Shown here: positions 36,224 to 49,751 of the stretch, in pieces
How the letters are laid out: each line of letters opens with the position of its first letter
Numbering within the stretch: the stretch's first letter is position 1
Assembly (NCBI RefSeq): GCF_016900375.1
Contig: NZ_JACJKB010000012.1
Span: forward strand, 28,687 to 92,686
DNA: 64,000 nucleotides
Source of the DNA: Collinsella tanakaei
Lineage (GTDB): Bacteria > Actinomycetota > Coriobacteriia > Coriobacteriales > Coriobacteriaceae
Direction: 5' to 3'
Notes under the pieces: generated by a model
Databases searched by the model: none
Told to the model about the DNA's origin: nothing
What the model saw: only the letters and a program-made list of their open reading frames with translations
Position numbers and translations under genes: made by a program

Positions 36224-36414
36224 GGACAATCTGCCCAGATATGTACTCTTGGAAATACCCCTTAAGCGCGCAGCGGGCAAGTCTTCACGCCAGAGACCCG
36301 GAAACTAGGCGGGAAAGGCCCAAATCGGCTCAAGAAAACGCCCTTCCTGCCACCAATCGAACACAGAAGCCGAAACCTCAGGTTCGAAAAAGTACATATC
36401 TGGGGAGATTGTCC
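36224..36414. mobile_element. MITE-like element 1 (191 bp, CCAGATATGTAC termini)
   Basis: Ends are about 30-bp imperfect inverted repeats: GGACAATCTGCCCAGATATG continuing TACT on the left, and the complement on the right. The interior (about 130 bp) has no ORF. A related element lies at 59010-59182 with the same CCAGATATGTACT-NTT terminus but a different interior. Non-autonomous element is the simplest reading; a paired regulatory site is the alternative. Confidence 0.6.
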
Positions 36415-36515
36415 GGCTGGCAGCTTCAGGACGACCCCGGCAGGCGCAACGCCCTCCCGACGCGACGCCATCTGTCCGTCTCGATACGAGAAGACCCGGC
36501 AACAGGAGGCCAAAC

Positions 36516-37133
36516 ATGAAAACCCTCTACCTCATGCGACACGGTGAGACCATGTTCAATGCGCAGCACCGAATTCAAGGCTGGTGCGACTCGCCGCTCA
36601 CCGCACGCGGCATCGAGCAGGCGCGCGCCATGGGTGCCAGGCTGCGAGAGCGCGGCGTGCACGTCGACCGCGCCGTCTGCTCGACCACCGAGCGCGCCGC
36701 CGACACACTCGAGCTGATTCTTGATGAGCTCGGGCAACCCGACCTTCCCTACGCGCGCTCGAAGGGCCTGCGCGAGATGTTTTACGGCAGTCTGGAAGCC
36801 CAGCAGGACTTTCTCGCCGAGAACGACCCCGAGGCCTGTCGGACCTACTACCTGCAATTCGGCGGCGAGTCGTCCGATACGGTACGCGACCGCATGGTGA
36901 AGACCCTGACGAACATCATGCTCGAGCCCGGCAGCGATTCCGTGCTCGCCGTGGGTCACGGCGGCGCCAACTTCAACTTCCTGCGCGCCATCCAAGATCC
37001 CATGCCTATCCTCAACGCCGGCTGGGACAACTGCACGACCTGCGTCTATACATTCGACGAGAGCCGCGCGAGCGAGGTGCCCGACGGCCACGGCGCTGGC
37101 CCATGGCGACTGCTGAATGTCGTGAGACTGTAA
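36516..37133 (+). CDS. Histidine phosphatase family protein (phosphoglycerate mutase-like)
   Basis: A 205-aa member of the histidine phosphatase superfamily. The phospho-His motif is LYLMRHGETMFNAQ and the second catalytic His is in VLAVGHGGANFNF. Related to CobC/PhoE-type phosphatases and cofactor-dependent mutases. ATG 36516 with ACAGGAGG. It precedes the beta-glucoside regulator by about 50 bases. Confidence 0.92.
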   Translation: MKTLYLMRHGETMFNAQHRIQGWCDSPLTARGIEQARAMGARLRERGVHVDRAVCSTTERAADTLELILDELGQPDLPYARSKGLREMFYGSLEAQQDFLAENDPEACRTYYLQFGGESSDTVRDRMVKTLTNIMLEPGSDSVLAVGHGGANFNFLRAIQDPMPILNAGWDNCTTCVYTFDESRASEVPDGHGAGPWRLLNVVRL

Positions 37134-37184
37134 TATCTAAGACGCAGCAGGCAGGCTACTCCGTACCAAAACACGGGAGGCGTC

Positions 37185-38072
37185 ATGTTTCTCACCCACC
37201 GCGTCGAGGAAATCACCAGGCAATCCGATGACACACGCCGCGTGATCGGGGAATTTATCCTGCGCGAACGCACCCATCTCTCCGATTACACCATCGCCGA
37301 CATCGCGCAAGAGACCTTCGTCTCTAAGGCTTCCGTCACCCGTTTCGCCAAAAGTCTTGGCTACGAGGGCTGGCGCGGATTTATCCGCGACTTCATGGCC
37401 GAAGTGCGCTACGAGGCGAATTATGGGGCGGCAATCGACCCTAACTTCCCCTTCCACGCGAACGATTCTGACGAGAAGGTCGTCAACGCGGTAGCGGACG
37501 TCGCCTATGACGCCATGGCTGATACGTTGCGCCTCCTTAACCGCGGTGCACTCGCCCTTGCCGTACGATACCTTCAGCAGGCAGACAGAATCTGGGTGTT
37601 TGCGCTTTCACCCAACACCTACCTGGGGTCGCTGTTTTGCCGCAAGATGCTCACCGTTGGAAAAACGGCCACGGTCGTGAACAGCGCCGAGCGCGGCCTT
37701 GTCGCCCGCTCGCTGGGACCGAGCGACTGTGCCATCATCATCTCGTATTCTGGTAACAACCCCGACTACGAGCCTATGGTCCACATCCCCACGCTCATCG
37801 AGCGCCGCGTCCCGCTCATCGGCATCACGGGAGAGGGAGACAACTACATCCGGCGGAGCATTCGCTGCACATTCACCATCTCGTCGCGTGAAAACCTGTA
37901 CTCCAAAATCGCAACATTCGGCATGGAGATGTCCATTCAGCTGATCTTAAACGCCTTGTTTTCCTGCTATTTTGCGCGCGATTACCAAAGCAACCTCGAT
38001 CGCAAAATCGACTTCGGACGCGAGCTCGAACAGAGTCGCGCCGCAGCACCCGGAGCGTCATTCGAGCGCTAG
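37185..38072 (+). CDS. RpiR family transcriptional regulator
   Basis: A 295-aa regulator with an RpiR helix-turn-helix (YTIADIAQETFVSKASVTRFAKSLGYEGW) and SIS domain (CAIIISYSGNNPDYEPM). It lies directly upstream of the beta-glucoside PTS operon on the same strand, with candidate TGAAAC/GTTTCA sites in between, so it probably controls that operon. Confidence 0.93.
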   Translation: MFLTHRVEEITRQSDDTRRVIGEFILRERTHLSDYTIADIAQETFVSKASVTRFAKSLGYEGWRGFIRDFMAEVRYEANYGAAIDPNFPFHANDSDEKVVNAVADVAYDAMADTLRLLNRGALALAVRYLQQADRIWVFALSPNTYLGSLFCRKMLTVGKTATVVNSAERGLVARSLGPSDCAIIISYSGNNPDYEPMVHIPTLIERRVPLIGITGEGDNYIRRSIRCTFTISSRENLYSKIATFGMEMSIQLILNALFSCYFARDYQSNLDRKIDFGRELEQSRAAAPGASFER

Positions 38073-38107
38073 GCGCCAAACGGCAGGATTTCGCAGGCAA
38101 GCGGCAG

Positions 38108-38315
38108 AACGAGCATCCGTGGAACCTCAAGTTTCACGTAGTTTCACGCACAAGAGCCTTCCCTGGGCTTGCTGCGAAACCTTGTTTCACGTGTGCGCCC
38201 AGGCATCCCCATCCGTTTGCCTCCTCCCTAAACTGCTGGTCAACAGCCGGATGTGCAGCCATGGAATTGCTGCAGCGCCGTCGGTCGCGCATTCGGCTCC
38301 CGGCTGAAACAAGGG
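38108..38315 (+). promoter_or_regulatory. Control region of the beta-glucoside operon with GTTTCAC repeats
   Basis: The 254-base gap between the rpiR and EIIBCA genes holds GTTTCACG three times (38130, 38141 and 38183 areas), the palindrome GAAAC-CTT-GTTTC near 38176, and TGAAACAAGG close to the start codon. GTTTCA/TGAAAC is typical of RpiR-type operators. Which pair is the functional site is not determined. Confidence 0.5.
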
Positions 38316-38326
38316 AAGGAGCATCG

Positions 38327-41700
<3,374 letters not shown>

Positions 41701-41706
41701 ACACGA

Positions 41707-41739
41707 GCGCGGGTCAGGTCGGCAGGGCATGGCCCGCGC
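41707..41739 (+). terminator. Hairpin after the bgl operon
   Basis: GCGCGGG and CCCGCGC pair around a 19-base loop just past the GH1 stop codon, followed by CCTTATCATCTTG. The U-tract is weak, so a terminator role is likely but not certain. Confidence 0.45.
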
Positions 41740-41879
41740 CCTTATCATCTTGATTTCATAGCACGGAGCGCCTGGTGGATGGCGAGTGGAAAATAACAAC
41801 TATGGCAAGAGCGGTACTGGCACGGCGCATCGTATAATGCGAGACGATCCATACCTTAGGCGCATAGAAAGGCCGCGCT

Positions 41880-42764
41880 ATGGAGTTTCGCCATCTGCAG
41901 TACTTCCTCATGGTCGCCCGCGAGGGGACCATCTCGGGCGCGGCGAACGTGCTGCACATCTCGCAGCCCTCGCTTTCGCGCCAGATGCAGGATCTGGAGC
42001 ACGAACTGGGCTGCAAGCTCTTTGAGCGCGGCAGCCGCCGCATCGAGCTCACCGAAGCGGGCATGCGCCTGCGCAGGCGCGCCGAGGAGATCGTCGACCT
42101 CGTCGGCCGCACGGAGTCGGAGTTCCTGATCTCGGCCGACACGCTTGCCGGCGAGATCCGCATCGGCGGTGGCGAGACGCAGGCCATGGCGCTCATCGCC
42201 GGCGTCATCGCCGAGCTGCAGGAGACCTATCCCCTGCTACGCTTCTCGCTATTCAGCGGCAACGCCGAGGACGTGGGCGAGCGCCTGGACACCGGCCGCA
42301 TCGACTTCGGCGTGTTCATCGGGCAGACCAACCTTTCGCGTTACGAGACCATCGAGCTGCCCGCGCGCGACACCTGGGGCGTCTTCATGCGCGAGGACGA
42401 CCCGCTCGCCCGGCTCGAGATCATCCATGCCGAAGACCTACTGGAACGACCCCTTATCTTCTCGCGCCAGGCCAGCCAGGAGATGCGCCGGTGGTTCAAG
42501 CACGACTTCGCCGAACTGGACATCGTCGCCACGTACAACCTACTGTTCAACGCCGCCCTGCTCGCGCGCCGTGGCGTGGGCTACGTGATCAGCCTCAAGG
42601 ACATCGTGGACACCTCAGCGGGCAGCGGTTTGGCGTTCCGGCCGCTCGACCCTCCCATGCATGCCGACATCACCATCGCGTGGAAGCGCTATCAGGAATT
42701 CTCGCCGGCCGCGAACGTCTTTCTGGATAAGATCCGCAGCCTGTGGGGGCCCGATAGCCGGTAG
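41880..42764 (+). CDS. LysR family transcriptional regulator
   Basis: A 294-aa LysR regulator: HTH GTISGAANVLHISQPSLSRQMQDLEHELGCKLFERGSRR, then an effector domain. It is similar to the LysR at 26169-27050. No divergent partner is beside it, so the target is unclear. ATG 41880 with a GAAAGG site. It converges on hspR with a perfect palindrome between. Confidence 0.93.
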   Translation: MEFRHLQYFLMVAREGTISGAANVLHISQPSLSRQMQDLEHELGCKLFERGSRRIELTEAGMRLRRRAEEIVDLVGRTESEFLISADTLAGEIRIGGGETQAMALIAGVIAELQETYPLLRFSLFSGNAEDVGERLDTGRIDFGVFIGQTNLSRYETIELPARDTWGVFMREDDPLARLEIIHAEDLLERPLIFSRQASQEMRRWFKHDFAELDIVATYNLLFNAALLARRGVGYVISLKDIVDTSAGSGLAFRPLDPPMHADITIAWKRYQEFSPAANVFLDKIRSLWGPDSR

Positions 42765-42765
42765 A

Positions 42766-42850
42766 GCGTGAAATCAGGACAGAGGTTTTTTCACATGGGG
42801 CAGCGAAATTCGCTGCCCCATGTGAAAAAACCTCTGTCCTGATTTCACGC
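42766..42850. repeat. 85-bp perfect palindrome (paired REP-C)
   Basis: Two perfectly complementary 42-base arms meet at a single central base. Each arm is itself a GTGAAATC...TTTTTTCAC hairpin with an AGGACAGAGG core, then GGGGCAGCGAA. It lies exactly between the convergent lysR and hspR genes and reaches the hspR stop codon, so it can serve as terminator for both. The U-rich stretch TTTTTT is inside the arm. Confidence 0.92.
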
Positions 42851-43263
42851 TACAGGTCGCCGCCGCCGAGCAGGCCGCGCAGGACCTGATGCGGATCGGC
42901 CGACCCGTCACGCGGGGCAAGGGCGGTGATCTTCTTCTGCATCTTGAACTCGTGGACCTCGTCTTCGAGCTCGCGCACGCGGGCGCGGAGCTTCTCCATC
43001 TCGCGCTCGCGCTCCTCGGCGCGCTCCTTCATGTCGAGGATGCGCACCACGCCGGCAAGGTTGATGCCCTCGTCGGTCAGTTGGTTGATGAGCTCGAGCC
43101 GCTCGATGTCCGCGCGCGAGTACAGGCGCGTGTTGCCGCCTGAACGCTGTGGGTTCACCAGACCCTTGGACTCGTAGACGCGCAGGGTCTGAGGGTGCAT
43201 GCCCGTGAGCTCCGCCGCGACGGAAATCATATACAGCGGCTTATTGCGCGCATCATCAGCCAT
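42850..43263 (-). CDS. hspR: Heat-shock repressor HspR (MerR family)
   Basis: A 137-aa repressor with a MerR-type winged helix (MISVAAELTGMHPQTLRVYESKGLVNPQRSGGNTRLYSRADIERLELI), followed by a coiled coil. Known HspR proteins bind HAIR boxes upstream of dnaK and clpB, helped by DnaK as co-repressor. Here the gene ends the dnaK-grpE-dnaJ-hspR order, and matching operators lie upstream of both dnaK and clpB. ATG 43263. Confidence 0.94.
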   Translation of the reverse strand: MADDARNKPLYMISVAAELTGMHPQTLRVYESKGLVNPQRSGGNTRLYSRADIERLELINQLTDEGINLAGVVRILDMKERAEEREREMEKLRARVRELEDEVHEFKMQKKITALAPRDGSADPHQVLRGLLGGGDL

Positions 43264-43282
43264 TTTCTATCCCCAAACTCCT

Positions 43283-43312
43283 CATGACAGCTAGGACGTG
43301 CTCCACTGTCAT
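43283..43312. repeat. REP-D palindrome (degenerate)
   Basis: ATGACAG and CTGTCAT arms flank CTAGGACGTGCTCCA. It lies upstream of hspR, near a REP-A copy. Confidence 0.7.
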
Positions 43313-43326
43313 AAATCTACCACGCA

Positions 43327-43359
43327 AGCGACAAGAACGAACCCGGCCCCATCTTGTCC
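43327..43359. repeat. REP-A palindrome (degenerate right arm)
   Basis: GCGACAAG and CTTGTCC arms flank AACGAACCCGGCCCCAT, in the same intergenic region as the REP-D copy at 43283-43312. Confidence 0.7.
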
Positions 43360-43378
43360 ATCCTGTCATAACGGAGAC

Positions 43379-43480
43379 GGCCGGCTGAGGCGCCGCAAAT
43401 TGCCGCGAAAGCCGAGGGCGCACGCCTTGCGTGCGGCGCCCGAAGGCTTGAGCGGCAAGGTGCGGTGCCTCAGTCCGGCC
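43379..43480. other. 102-bp structured hairpin between dnaJ and hspR
   Basis: GGCCGGCTGAGGC, CCGCA and TTGCCGC on the left pair in order with GCGGCAA, TGCGG and GCCTCAG-T-CCGGCC on the right. Inside, AGCC and GGGCGC pair with GGCGCCC and GGCT. The result is a long hairpin with small internal loops, ending 18 bases past the dnaJ stop codon. It may be a terminator, a processing structure or a structured RNA. Confidence 0.65.
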
Positions 43481-43497
43481 GGTCGGGCCGAAGGCAG

Positions 43498-44448
43498 CTA
43501 CACCTTCGCGCGATAGCGGTTCACGTCGGCACGATAGTCGCGGCGATCCGCGTCGCGAAGCTTCTCGAGCGCCGCCTTCTCGTCGCCCGACAGGCCCGTG
43601 GGCACCTGCACGGCAACCTTGACCAGCAAGGCGCCGGTGCGGCCGCGGTGCTTCACGTCCGGCGCGCCCATCTCCTTGAAGCGGAAGGTCTTGCCGCTCT
43701 GCGTGCCCGCCGGCACCTTCAGGCGAACCGTGGCACCGCCCGGCGTCGGCACCTCGACCGAACAGCCGAGCGCAGCCTCGTAGGCCGAGATCGGCAGCTC
43801 CATGGTCACATCGGCGCCCTTGCGCTTGAACAGCGGATGCTCGGCCACGTTGGTGGTCACCACGAGGTCACCGCGCTCGCCGCCGTTGACACCGTACTCG
43901 CCGCGCCGCTTGTAGCGCAGCTTGCCGCCATCCACCGCGCCCGCGGGCACCGAGACCGTGATGGTCTGCTGCTCGCCGGTCGACGGGATGCGATAGGTCA
44001 CCTTATGTGTCACGCCGCGAAACGCATCCTCGGCCGACACGTCAACAGACAGCGACAGGTCGCTGCCCTTGCGTGGCCTGTTCGCAGCGCGGGCACCTCC
44101 GCCCATGCCGCCGAAGTTGCTCCAGTCGGACCCGAAGGCGCCGTCGCCGTTGAAGATGCTGCTGAAGATGTCGCTCCAGCCGCCCGCGCCGGGGCCGCCC
44201 GAATAGGCGTAGCCGCCACCGCCCGCGCCCGGGATGCCACCGAACATCAGCATCTGGTCGTACTCTTTGCGCTTCTTGGGATCCGAAAGCGTGTCGTACG
44301 CCTCGGAGATCTCCTTGAACTTGGCCTCGTCTCCGCCCGCATCGGGATGGTACTTCTGCGCGAGCTTGCGGAAGGCCTTCTTGATCTCTTGGTCGGAGGC
44401 GTTCTTCTGGACGCCCAGCACATCGTAGAAATTCTTACCCTGCGGCAT
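43498..44448 (-). CDS. dnaJ: DnaJ/CbpA-type co-chaperone without zinc finger
   Basis: A 316-aa J-domain protein. The J domain (about 5-70) has the HPD motif in [10 protein letters not shown] Gly/Phe-rich linker follows, and then two C-terminal beta domains. The four CxxCxGxG repeats of classic DnaJ are absent, so this is a CbpA-like type II protein. Stimulates DnaK ATPase and delivers clients. It lies between grpE and hspR, as in actinobacterial dnaK operons, but REP repeats and a terminator separate it from grpE. ATG 44448 with GAGGGGG. Confidence 0.93.
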   Translation of the reverse strand: MPQGKNFYDVLGVQKNASDQEIKKAFRKLAQKYHPDAGGDEAKFKEISEAYDTLSDPKKRKEYDQMLMFGGIPGAGGGGYAYSGGPGAGGWSDIFSSIFNGDGAFGSDWSNFGGMGGGARAANRPRKGSDLSLSVDVSAEDAFRGVTHKVTYRIPSTGEQQTITVSVPAGAVDGGKLRYKRRGEYGVNGGERGDLVVTTNVAEHPLFKRKGADVTMELPISAYEAALGCSVEVPTPGGATVRLKVPAGTQSGKTFRFKEMGAPDVKHRGRTGALLVKVAVQVPTGLSGDEKAALEKLRDADRRDYRADVNRYRAKV

Positions 44449-44468
44449 ATACGCCCCCTCCTTTCCTC

Positions 44469-44499
44469 AATGACAGGTAGGACGGGGCCCACTGTCATC
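44469..44499. repeat. REP-D palindrome
   Basis: ATGACAG and CTGTCAT flank GTAGGACGGGGCCCA. One of three REP-D copies between dnaJ and grpE. Confidence 0.8.
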
Positions 44500-44542
44500 T
44501 TTTTCTGATAACCGGGGCGCACGCCGGCGCCCCCTGCAAAAA

Positions 44543-44575
44543 CATGACAGCTGAACCTGTCCTAACTGTCATGTC
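44543..44575. repeat. REP-D palindrome
   Basis: CATGACAG and CTGTCATG flank CTGAACCTGTCCTAA. Its core differs from the neighbouring copies and contains CCTGTCC like REP-B. Confidence 0.8.
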
Positions 44576-44584
44576 CTGCGAAAC

Positions 44585-44615
44585 CATGACACTGGGCCCC
44601 GTCCTAACTGTCATG
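44585..44615. repeat. REP-D palindrome
   Basis: CATGACA and TGTCATG flank CTGGGCCCCGTCCTAAC. The core is the reverse complement of the one at 44469-44499. Confidence 0.8.
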
Positions 44616-44622
44616 GCTTGAA

Positions 44623-44653
44623 AAGGGCTCCGGAGCTTTACCCCGGAGCCCTT
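44623..44653 (-). terminator. Rho-independent terminator after grpE
   Basis: On the minus strand AAGGGCTCCGG pairs with CCGGAGCCCTT and is followed by TTC, just past the grpE stop codon. It divides the heat-shock cluster into dnaK-grpE and dnaJ-hspR units. Confidence 0.8.
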
Positions 44654-44658
44654 GAAAC

Positions 44659-45492
44659 TTACTCCTCGGTGTCCTCGGAAGCCTCGGCCTCCGCGGGCTC
44701 CTCGGCGGGTGCGGGCCTCTTGGCGCCGCCGTAGGTCACCGTGACCATCGCGGAGCGCAGGATGCGGTCTCCCATGCGATAGCCCTTCTGGTACACATCG
44801 TGGACCGTCTCGTCATAGGCCTCGACGTCCTCGACGCGGCCGACCGCCTGGTGCTCAAGCGGATCGAATGCCTCGCCCTTGGGGTCGATGACCTCGACGC
44901 CCTCGTGCTCGAACACGCCCATGAGCTTGGCATGCACCGCGTCGACACCGTCGACGAACTGCTTGAAGTCGTCGGCGAGCTCCTGAGTGCGCGCATGGTC
45001 GATGGCGCGCTCGATGTCGTCGACGACGGGCAGCAGCGCGGTCACGAGCTTCTCGGTCGCGCGGGCCTGCTCGGCCAGGCGCTCGGCCGCCGTGCGGCGA
45101 CGGTAGTTCTCCCAATCGGCCTGCAGGCGGGTCGCGCGGTCGGCGGCCTCGGTGGCCTTGGCCTCCGCCTCCTTCTGCGCATCCGCGGCGGCCTCGAGCT
45201 CGGCGCGAACCTCGGCAAGCTCGTTGGCAACCTGCTCGTACTTCACCTTGAAGTCGTCGTTGGCTGCCTCCTCGCCGGCGCGGATGGCGGCCTCGACCAT
45301 CTCCTCCTCGGTCATGGCGGGCACCTCCTGCTCTTCAGCGGTCTCAGCGGCCTCGACGGCCTGGGCGGCCTCGGTCTCGGCAGCCCCCGTTGCCTCGTCG
45401 GCTGCCTCTACGGGAATCTTCACGTCCTTCTCCTCAGCATCCGCGGAGGCGGCAGCGGCGGCCGCCTCCGTGTGGTCATTGCGGGCGGACAT
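44659..45492 (-). CDS. grpE: Nucleotide exchange factor GrpE
   Basis: A 277-aa protein. The first 85 residues are acidic and Ala/Glu-rich, longer than usual. A long coiled coil (about 85-160) holds RLQADWENYRRRT; the C-terminal beta domain has the GrpE signature VYQKGYRMGDRILRSAMVTVT. It releases ADP from DnaK. It begins 2 bases after the dnaK stop codon, so the two are co-translated. Confidence 0.95.
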   Translation of the reverse strand: MSARNDHTEAAAAAASADAEEKDVKIPVEAADEATGAAETEAAQAVEAAETAEEQEVPAMTEEEMVEAAIRAGEEAANDDFKVKYEQVANELAEVRAELEAAADAQKEAEAKATEAADRATRLQADWENYRRRTAAERLAEQARATEKLVTALLPVVDDIERAIDHARTQELADDFKQFVDGVDAVHAKLMGVFEHEGVEVIDPKGEAFDPLEHQAVGRVEDVEAYDETVHDVYQKGYRMGDRILRSAMVTVTYGGAKRPAPAEEPAEAEASEDTEE

Positions 45493-45494
45493 GG

Positions 45495-47393
<1,899 letters not shown>

Positions 47394-47492
47394 GATATAT
47401 CCCTCTTCTTTCCTCTACGTGCCGGGTGGCTCGGGACCTCCCGGCGCCACGCGTTTTTTCGTTCGCCCTTACTATATCCCCTTATAGGGCTG

Positions 47493-47531
47493 GCTATACA
47501 AAATCTAAGTCATTCCATATAAGATTTTCTA
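47493..47531 (-). promoter_or_regulatory. HAIR-like heat-shock operator and promoter of dnaK
   Basis: AAATCT-N14-AAGATTT (47501-47527) plus TTCTAA and a GTATAGC block matches the sequence upstream of clpB (8977-9017) with the same spacing. The rest of the 472-base gap up to the ferredoxin gene (47532-47865) shows no gene; the ferredoxin promoter must lie within about 47700-47850. Confidence 0.7.
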
Positions 47532-47865
47532 AAAAAGTTTTGACAGGGTGGGCGATGCGGCCCCTGACGTCGCCGTTTACCGAAAAGAGCGCAGCCGCAC
47601 GCTTCGGGAAAACGTGCGCACGCCCCTCAACAGCGGGAACAAACGCCATGGACGCAATCGATTGTTTAATTCAAACGTCCGGCACCGGGACAATTGCCAG
47701 CACAGATTATTAGTAAGTTACGGCTGACTCGGCGAACGGTATGTAAAACGGCGCTTCGAGACTTGCAATGACGTCCCCTCGTGGTATGTTAAGCCCAAGA
47801 AAGCCCGACGCGCATTCGCCTGTGGCGCCGGGCCCAACGTGTATCGCACAGAGAGGACTACTACC

Positions 47866-48048
47866 ATGGCCAAGCCTATCATTGATGCTGATGAGTGCAT
47901 CGCTTGCGGCGTTTGCGTCGACTCCTGCCCCCAGGGCGTTCTCGAGCTCAACGACGTTGCTACCGTGACCGACGAGGATTCCTGCATCGCCTGCGGCGCT
48001 TGCCAGGAGGCCTGCCCGGCCGGCGCCATCACCGAGATCGAGGAGTAA
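47866..48048 (+). CDS. 2[4Fe-4S] ferredoxin
   Basis: A 60-aa bacterial ferredoxin. Two clusters are bound by CIACGVCVDSCP and CIACGACQEACP, the classic CxxCxxCxxxCP spacing. A low-potential electron carrier for fermentative enzymes and hydrogenases. ATG 47866 with GAGAGGA; a strong terminator follows, so it is monocistronic. Confidence 0.95.
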   Translation: MAKPIIDADECIACGVCVDSCPQGVLELNDVATVTDEDSCIACGACQEACPAGAITEIEE

Positions 48049-48092
48049 CTTCCCGCTCGCTTGAAGCGCTGCGCACCACGCGTATGACGAAA

Positions 48093-48122
48093 AGCCCGGT
48101 TCCGCGAGGAGCCGGGCTTTTT
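48093..48122 (+). terminator. Rho-independent terminator of the ferredoxin gene
   Basis: GCCCGGTTCC pairs with GGAGCCGGGC around GCGA and is followed by TTTTT, 45 bases after the ferredoxin stop codon. Confidence 0.92.
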
Positions 48123-48178
48123 CATGCAGATTTGGGTCTTCGCGCACTCGCAGAACGGATCGGCGCCGTCCGCTGCAA

Positions 48179-48766
48179 TCAGTACGGGGCGCCCGCAGGG
48201 GGAAGCTGCTTGAGATAGGCCCACATGCGCTGCTTCTCGCGCGGGTCGGAGAGCGCCTGCTCGAATCCGTCGAGCGCAAGCACCCGCCGCCCGAGCACGT
48301 GGGCCACAAGCCCCGACGCGAGCATGGCGGTATTGAAGTCCTCGATGACAACGAGCGCATCGGCATAGGCTTCACGCATGATGTCGGCGGCGGCGTCATC
48401 CAGCAGCACGACCGCTTCCGGATCGAGAGCCTCGAGCGCCTCACGGAACGCGGCAGTGGGCAGAGCATCGCCAGGTGCCGCCACGGCATCGCTTTCGCTG
48501 CGCGCCGCCCCGGCGACCGACGCGAGGGCGCAGAAATCCTCCGGAGCGTAGCCGATGGCTGTCAGGGCAGAGCGCAGCGCACGGCCGTCAGCGCCGGCAA
48601 GCAGCTCGCCGCCCGCGAGCTCGTCCTCATTCAGATCGCCCTTGACCAGCACGACCGGCGACAGCGCATTGCCCGCCATACGGACGCCGCGCGCCTCGAG
48701 CGCTTCGAGCTCCTGCTCGAGCGCGGCCACGATGGCCTCTTTCCGCTCTGCCGTCGAGATGTGCAT
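48179..48766 (-). CDS. Hypothetical protein, possibly a degenerate uracil-glycosylase fold
   Basis: A 195-aa cytoplasmic protein. Several patterns resemble the UDG superfamily: a GGELLAGADGRALRSALTAIGY block, a later DPEAVVLLDDAAADIM strand-helix, and a final DPREKQRMWAYLKQLPP like the LP..K..W..L end of UDG-like proteins. The catalytic motifs of true glycosylases (GEAPG and HPA) are not visible, and no [4Fe-4S] cysteine set is present. A real family-4 enzyme is encoded at 59748-60407. ATG 48766 with AAGGGAG. Function unknown. Confidence 0.7.
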   Translation of the reverse strand: MHISTAERKEAIVAALEQELEALEARGVRMAGNALSPVVLVKGDLNEDELAGGELLAGADGRALRSALTAIGYAPEDFCALASVAGAARSESDAVAAPGDALPTAAFREALEALDPEAVVLLDDAAADIMREAYADALVVIEDFNTAMLASGLVAHVLGRRVLALDGFEQALSDPREKQRMWAYLKQLPPAGAPY

Positions 48767-48953
48767 GGCGCTCTCCCTTCCAATCAGCCAGCATGATACC
48801 GCGACCGACGGGGCGAGCGCGGCATGCGCGACTTCCTGCATGGCAATTCCCGCGAAAAGCAGTCCTCCCCGTGCATCCGCTTTCTGCAAGTGGGTATAAC
48901 CCCCAACGTATCGGATGCCCCGCGCACAACGCGCACACCATAGGAGGATTGCC

Positions 48954-49274
48954 ATGGCTGCCATCATCGAGGCCACCCCCCAGAACTTCGGTTCGCTTCT
49001 TTCGTCTGACGTGCCCGTTCTCATCGATTTCTGGGCACCGTGGTGCGGCCCCTGCCGCACGCTTTCCCCCATCGTCGACGAACTCGCCGATGAGCTCGAC
49101 GGCAAGCTCGTCGTCGCCAAGTGCAATGTCGACGAGAACCAGGACATCGCCATGAAGTACGGCGTCATGTCCATCCCGACTCTCGTCATGCTCAAGGGCG
49201 GCCAGGAGGCCATGCGCACCGTAGGCGCAATGCCGAAGGCACGCCTTGCAGCGGAAATCGAGAAGGCGCTCTAA
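48954..49274 (+). CDS. trxA: Thioredoxin
   Basis: A 106-aa thioredoxin. The active site reads FWAPWCGPCR, and the cis-Pro is in MSIPTLVML. It reduces protein disulfides in the cytoplasm. ATG 48954 with TAGGAGG. A hairpin (49370-49403) lies about 100 bases beyond the stop codon. Confidence 0.96.
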   Translation: MAAIIEATPQNFGSLLSSDVPVLIDFWAPWCGPCRTLSPIVDELADELDGKLVVAKCNVDENQDIAMKYGVMSIPTLVMLKGGQEAMRTVGAMPKARLAAEIEKAL

Positions 49275-49369
49275 CGGGCCGGCCGCGGCTCTGCGGGGCC
49301 GCGGCATCGTCGTCCGTCTCTTCGTCCACCTTCCTTTCCTTTCTTCCCAAGAGAACAGACGCCTTCCGT

Positions 49370-49403
49370 ATGGGGCGGCCCGCCACCCGGCGGGCCGCCC
49401 CAT
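49370..49403. terminator. Perfect 15-bp hairpin between trxA and the hyp operon
   Basis: ATGGGGCGGCCCGCC pairs with GGCGGGCCGCCCCAT around a 4-base loop. It follows a polypyrimidine stretch and lacks a downstream U-tract, so it is a stable intergenic hairpin that may end the trxA transcript. Confidence 0.55.
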
Positions 49404-49500
49404 GTGCATGGCAGGGCCTCGCCCCTGCACGATCTGCCCCGCGCACCACGGTCGTAGTACACTGAACCGGAACCGAACGACAGCCGCCAAGGAGGCAACG

Positions 49501-49749
49501 ATGCACGACACCGGAATGAACATGGGCCAGCTCGCCATGAGCGTCAAGCAGGTCGACGACACCATCGCCCTCGCGCGCACCTGGAGCCACGAGCTGCTCC
49601 ACGCCACCGAAAACTACGATATGGAGCGCATCGGCGAGAAGCTGCGCGGCGCCATGGACGCCCTCGGCGAGGCGCGCGCCGCGCTCGAGGGCTACGAGGA
49701 GGCCATCGAGGCCGATCACAACGCGGTCGGCACCGTCAGGCTGGTGTAG
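49501..49749 (+). CDS. 82-aa helical protein at the head of the nikR-hyp operon
   Basis: A small helical protein (MGQLAMSVKQVDDTIALART ... LRGAMDALGEARAALEGYEEAIEADH). No signal peptide and no Cys. AAGGAGG lies before ATG 49501. It is 2 bases from the nikR GTG, so they are co-translated. Met and His at the very start (MHDTGMNMG) could bind nickel, but this is speculative. The family is not recognised. Confidence 0.75.
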   Translation: MHDTGMNMGQLAMSVKQVDDTIALARTWSHELLHATENYDMERIGEKLRGAMDALGEARAALEGYEEAIEADHNAVGTVRLV

Positions 49750-49751
49750 CC

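Noticed and set aside
36224..36414. Insertion sequence
   Set aside because: The element has inverted ends but no transposase frame; it is at most non-autonomous.
47532..47865. Small gene between dnaK and the ferredoxin gene
   Set aside because: No start with a ribosome binding site and no coding-like frame was found; only promoter regions are expected here.
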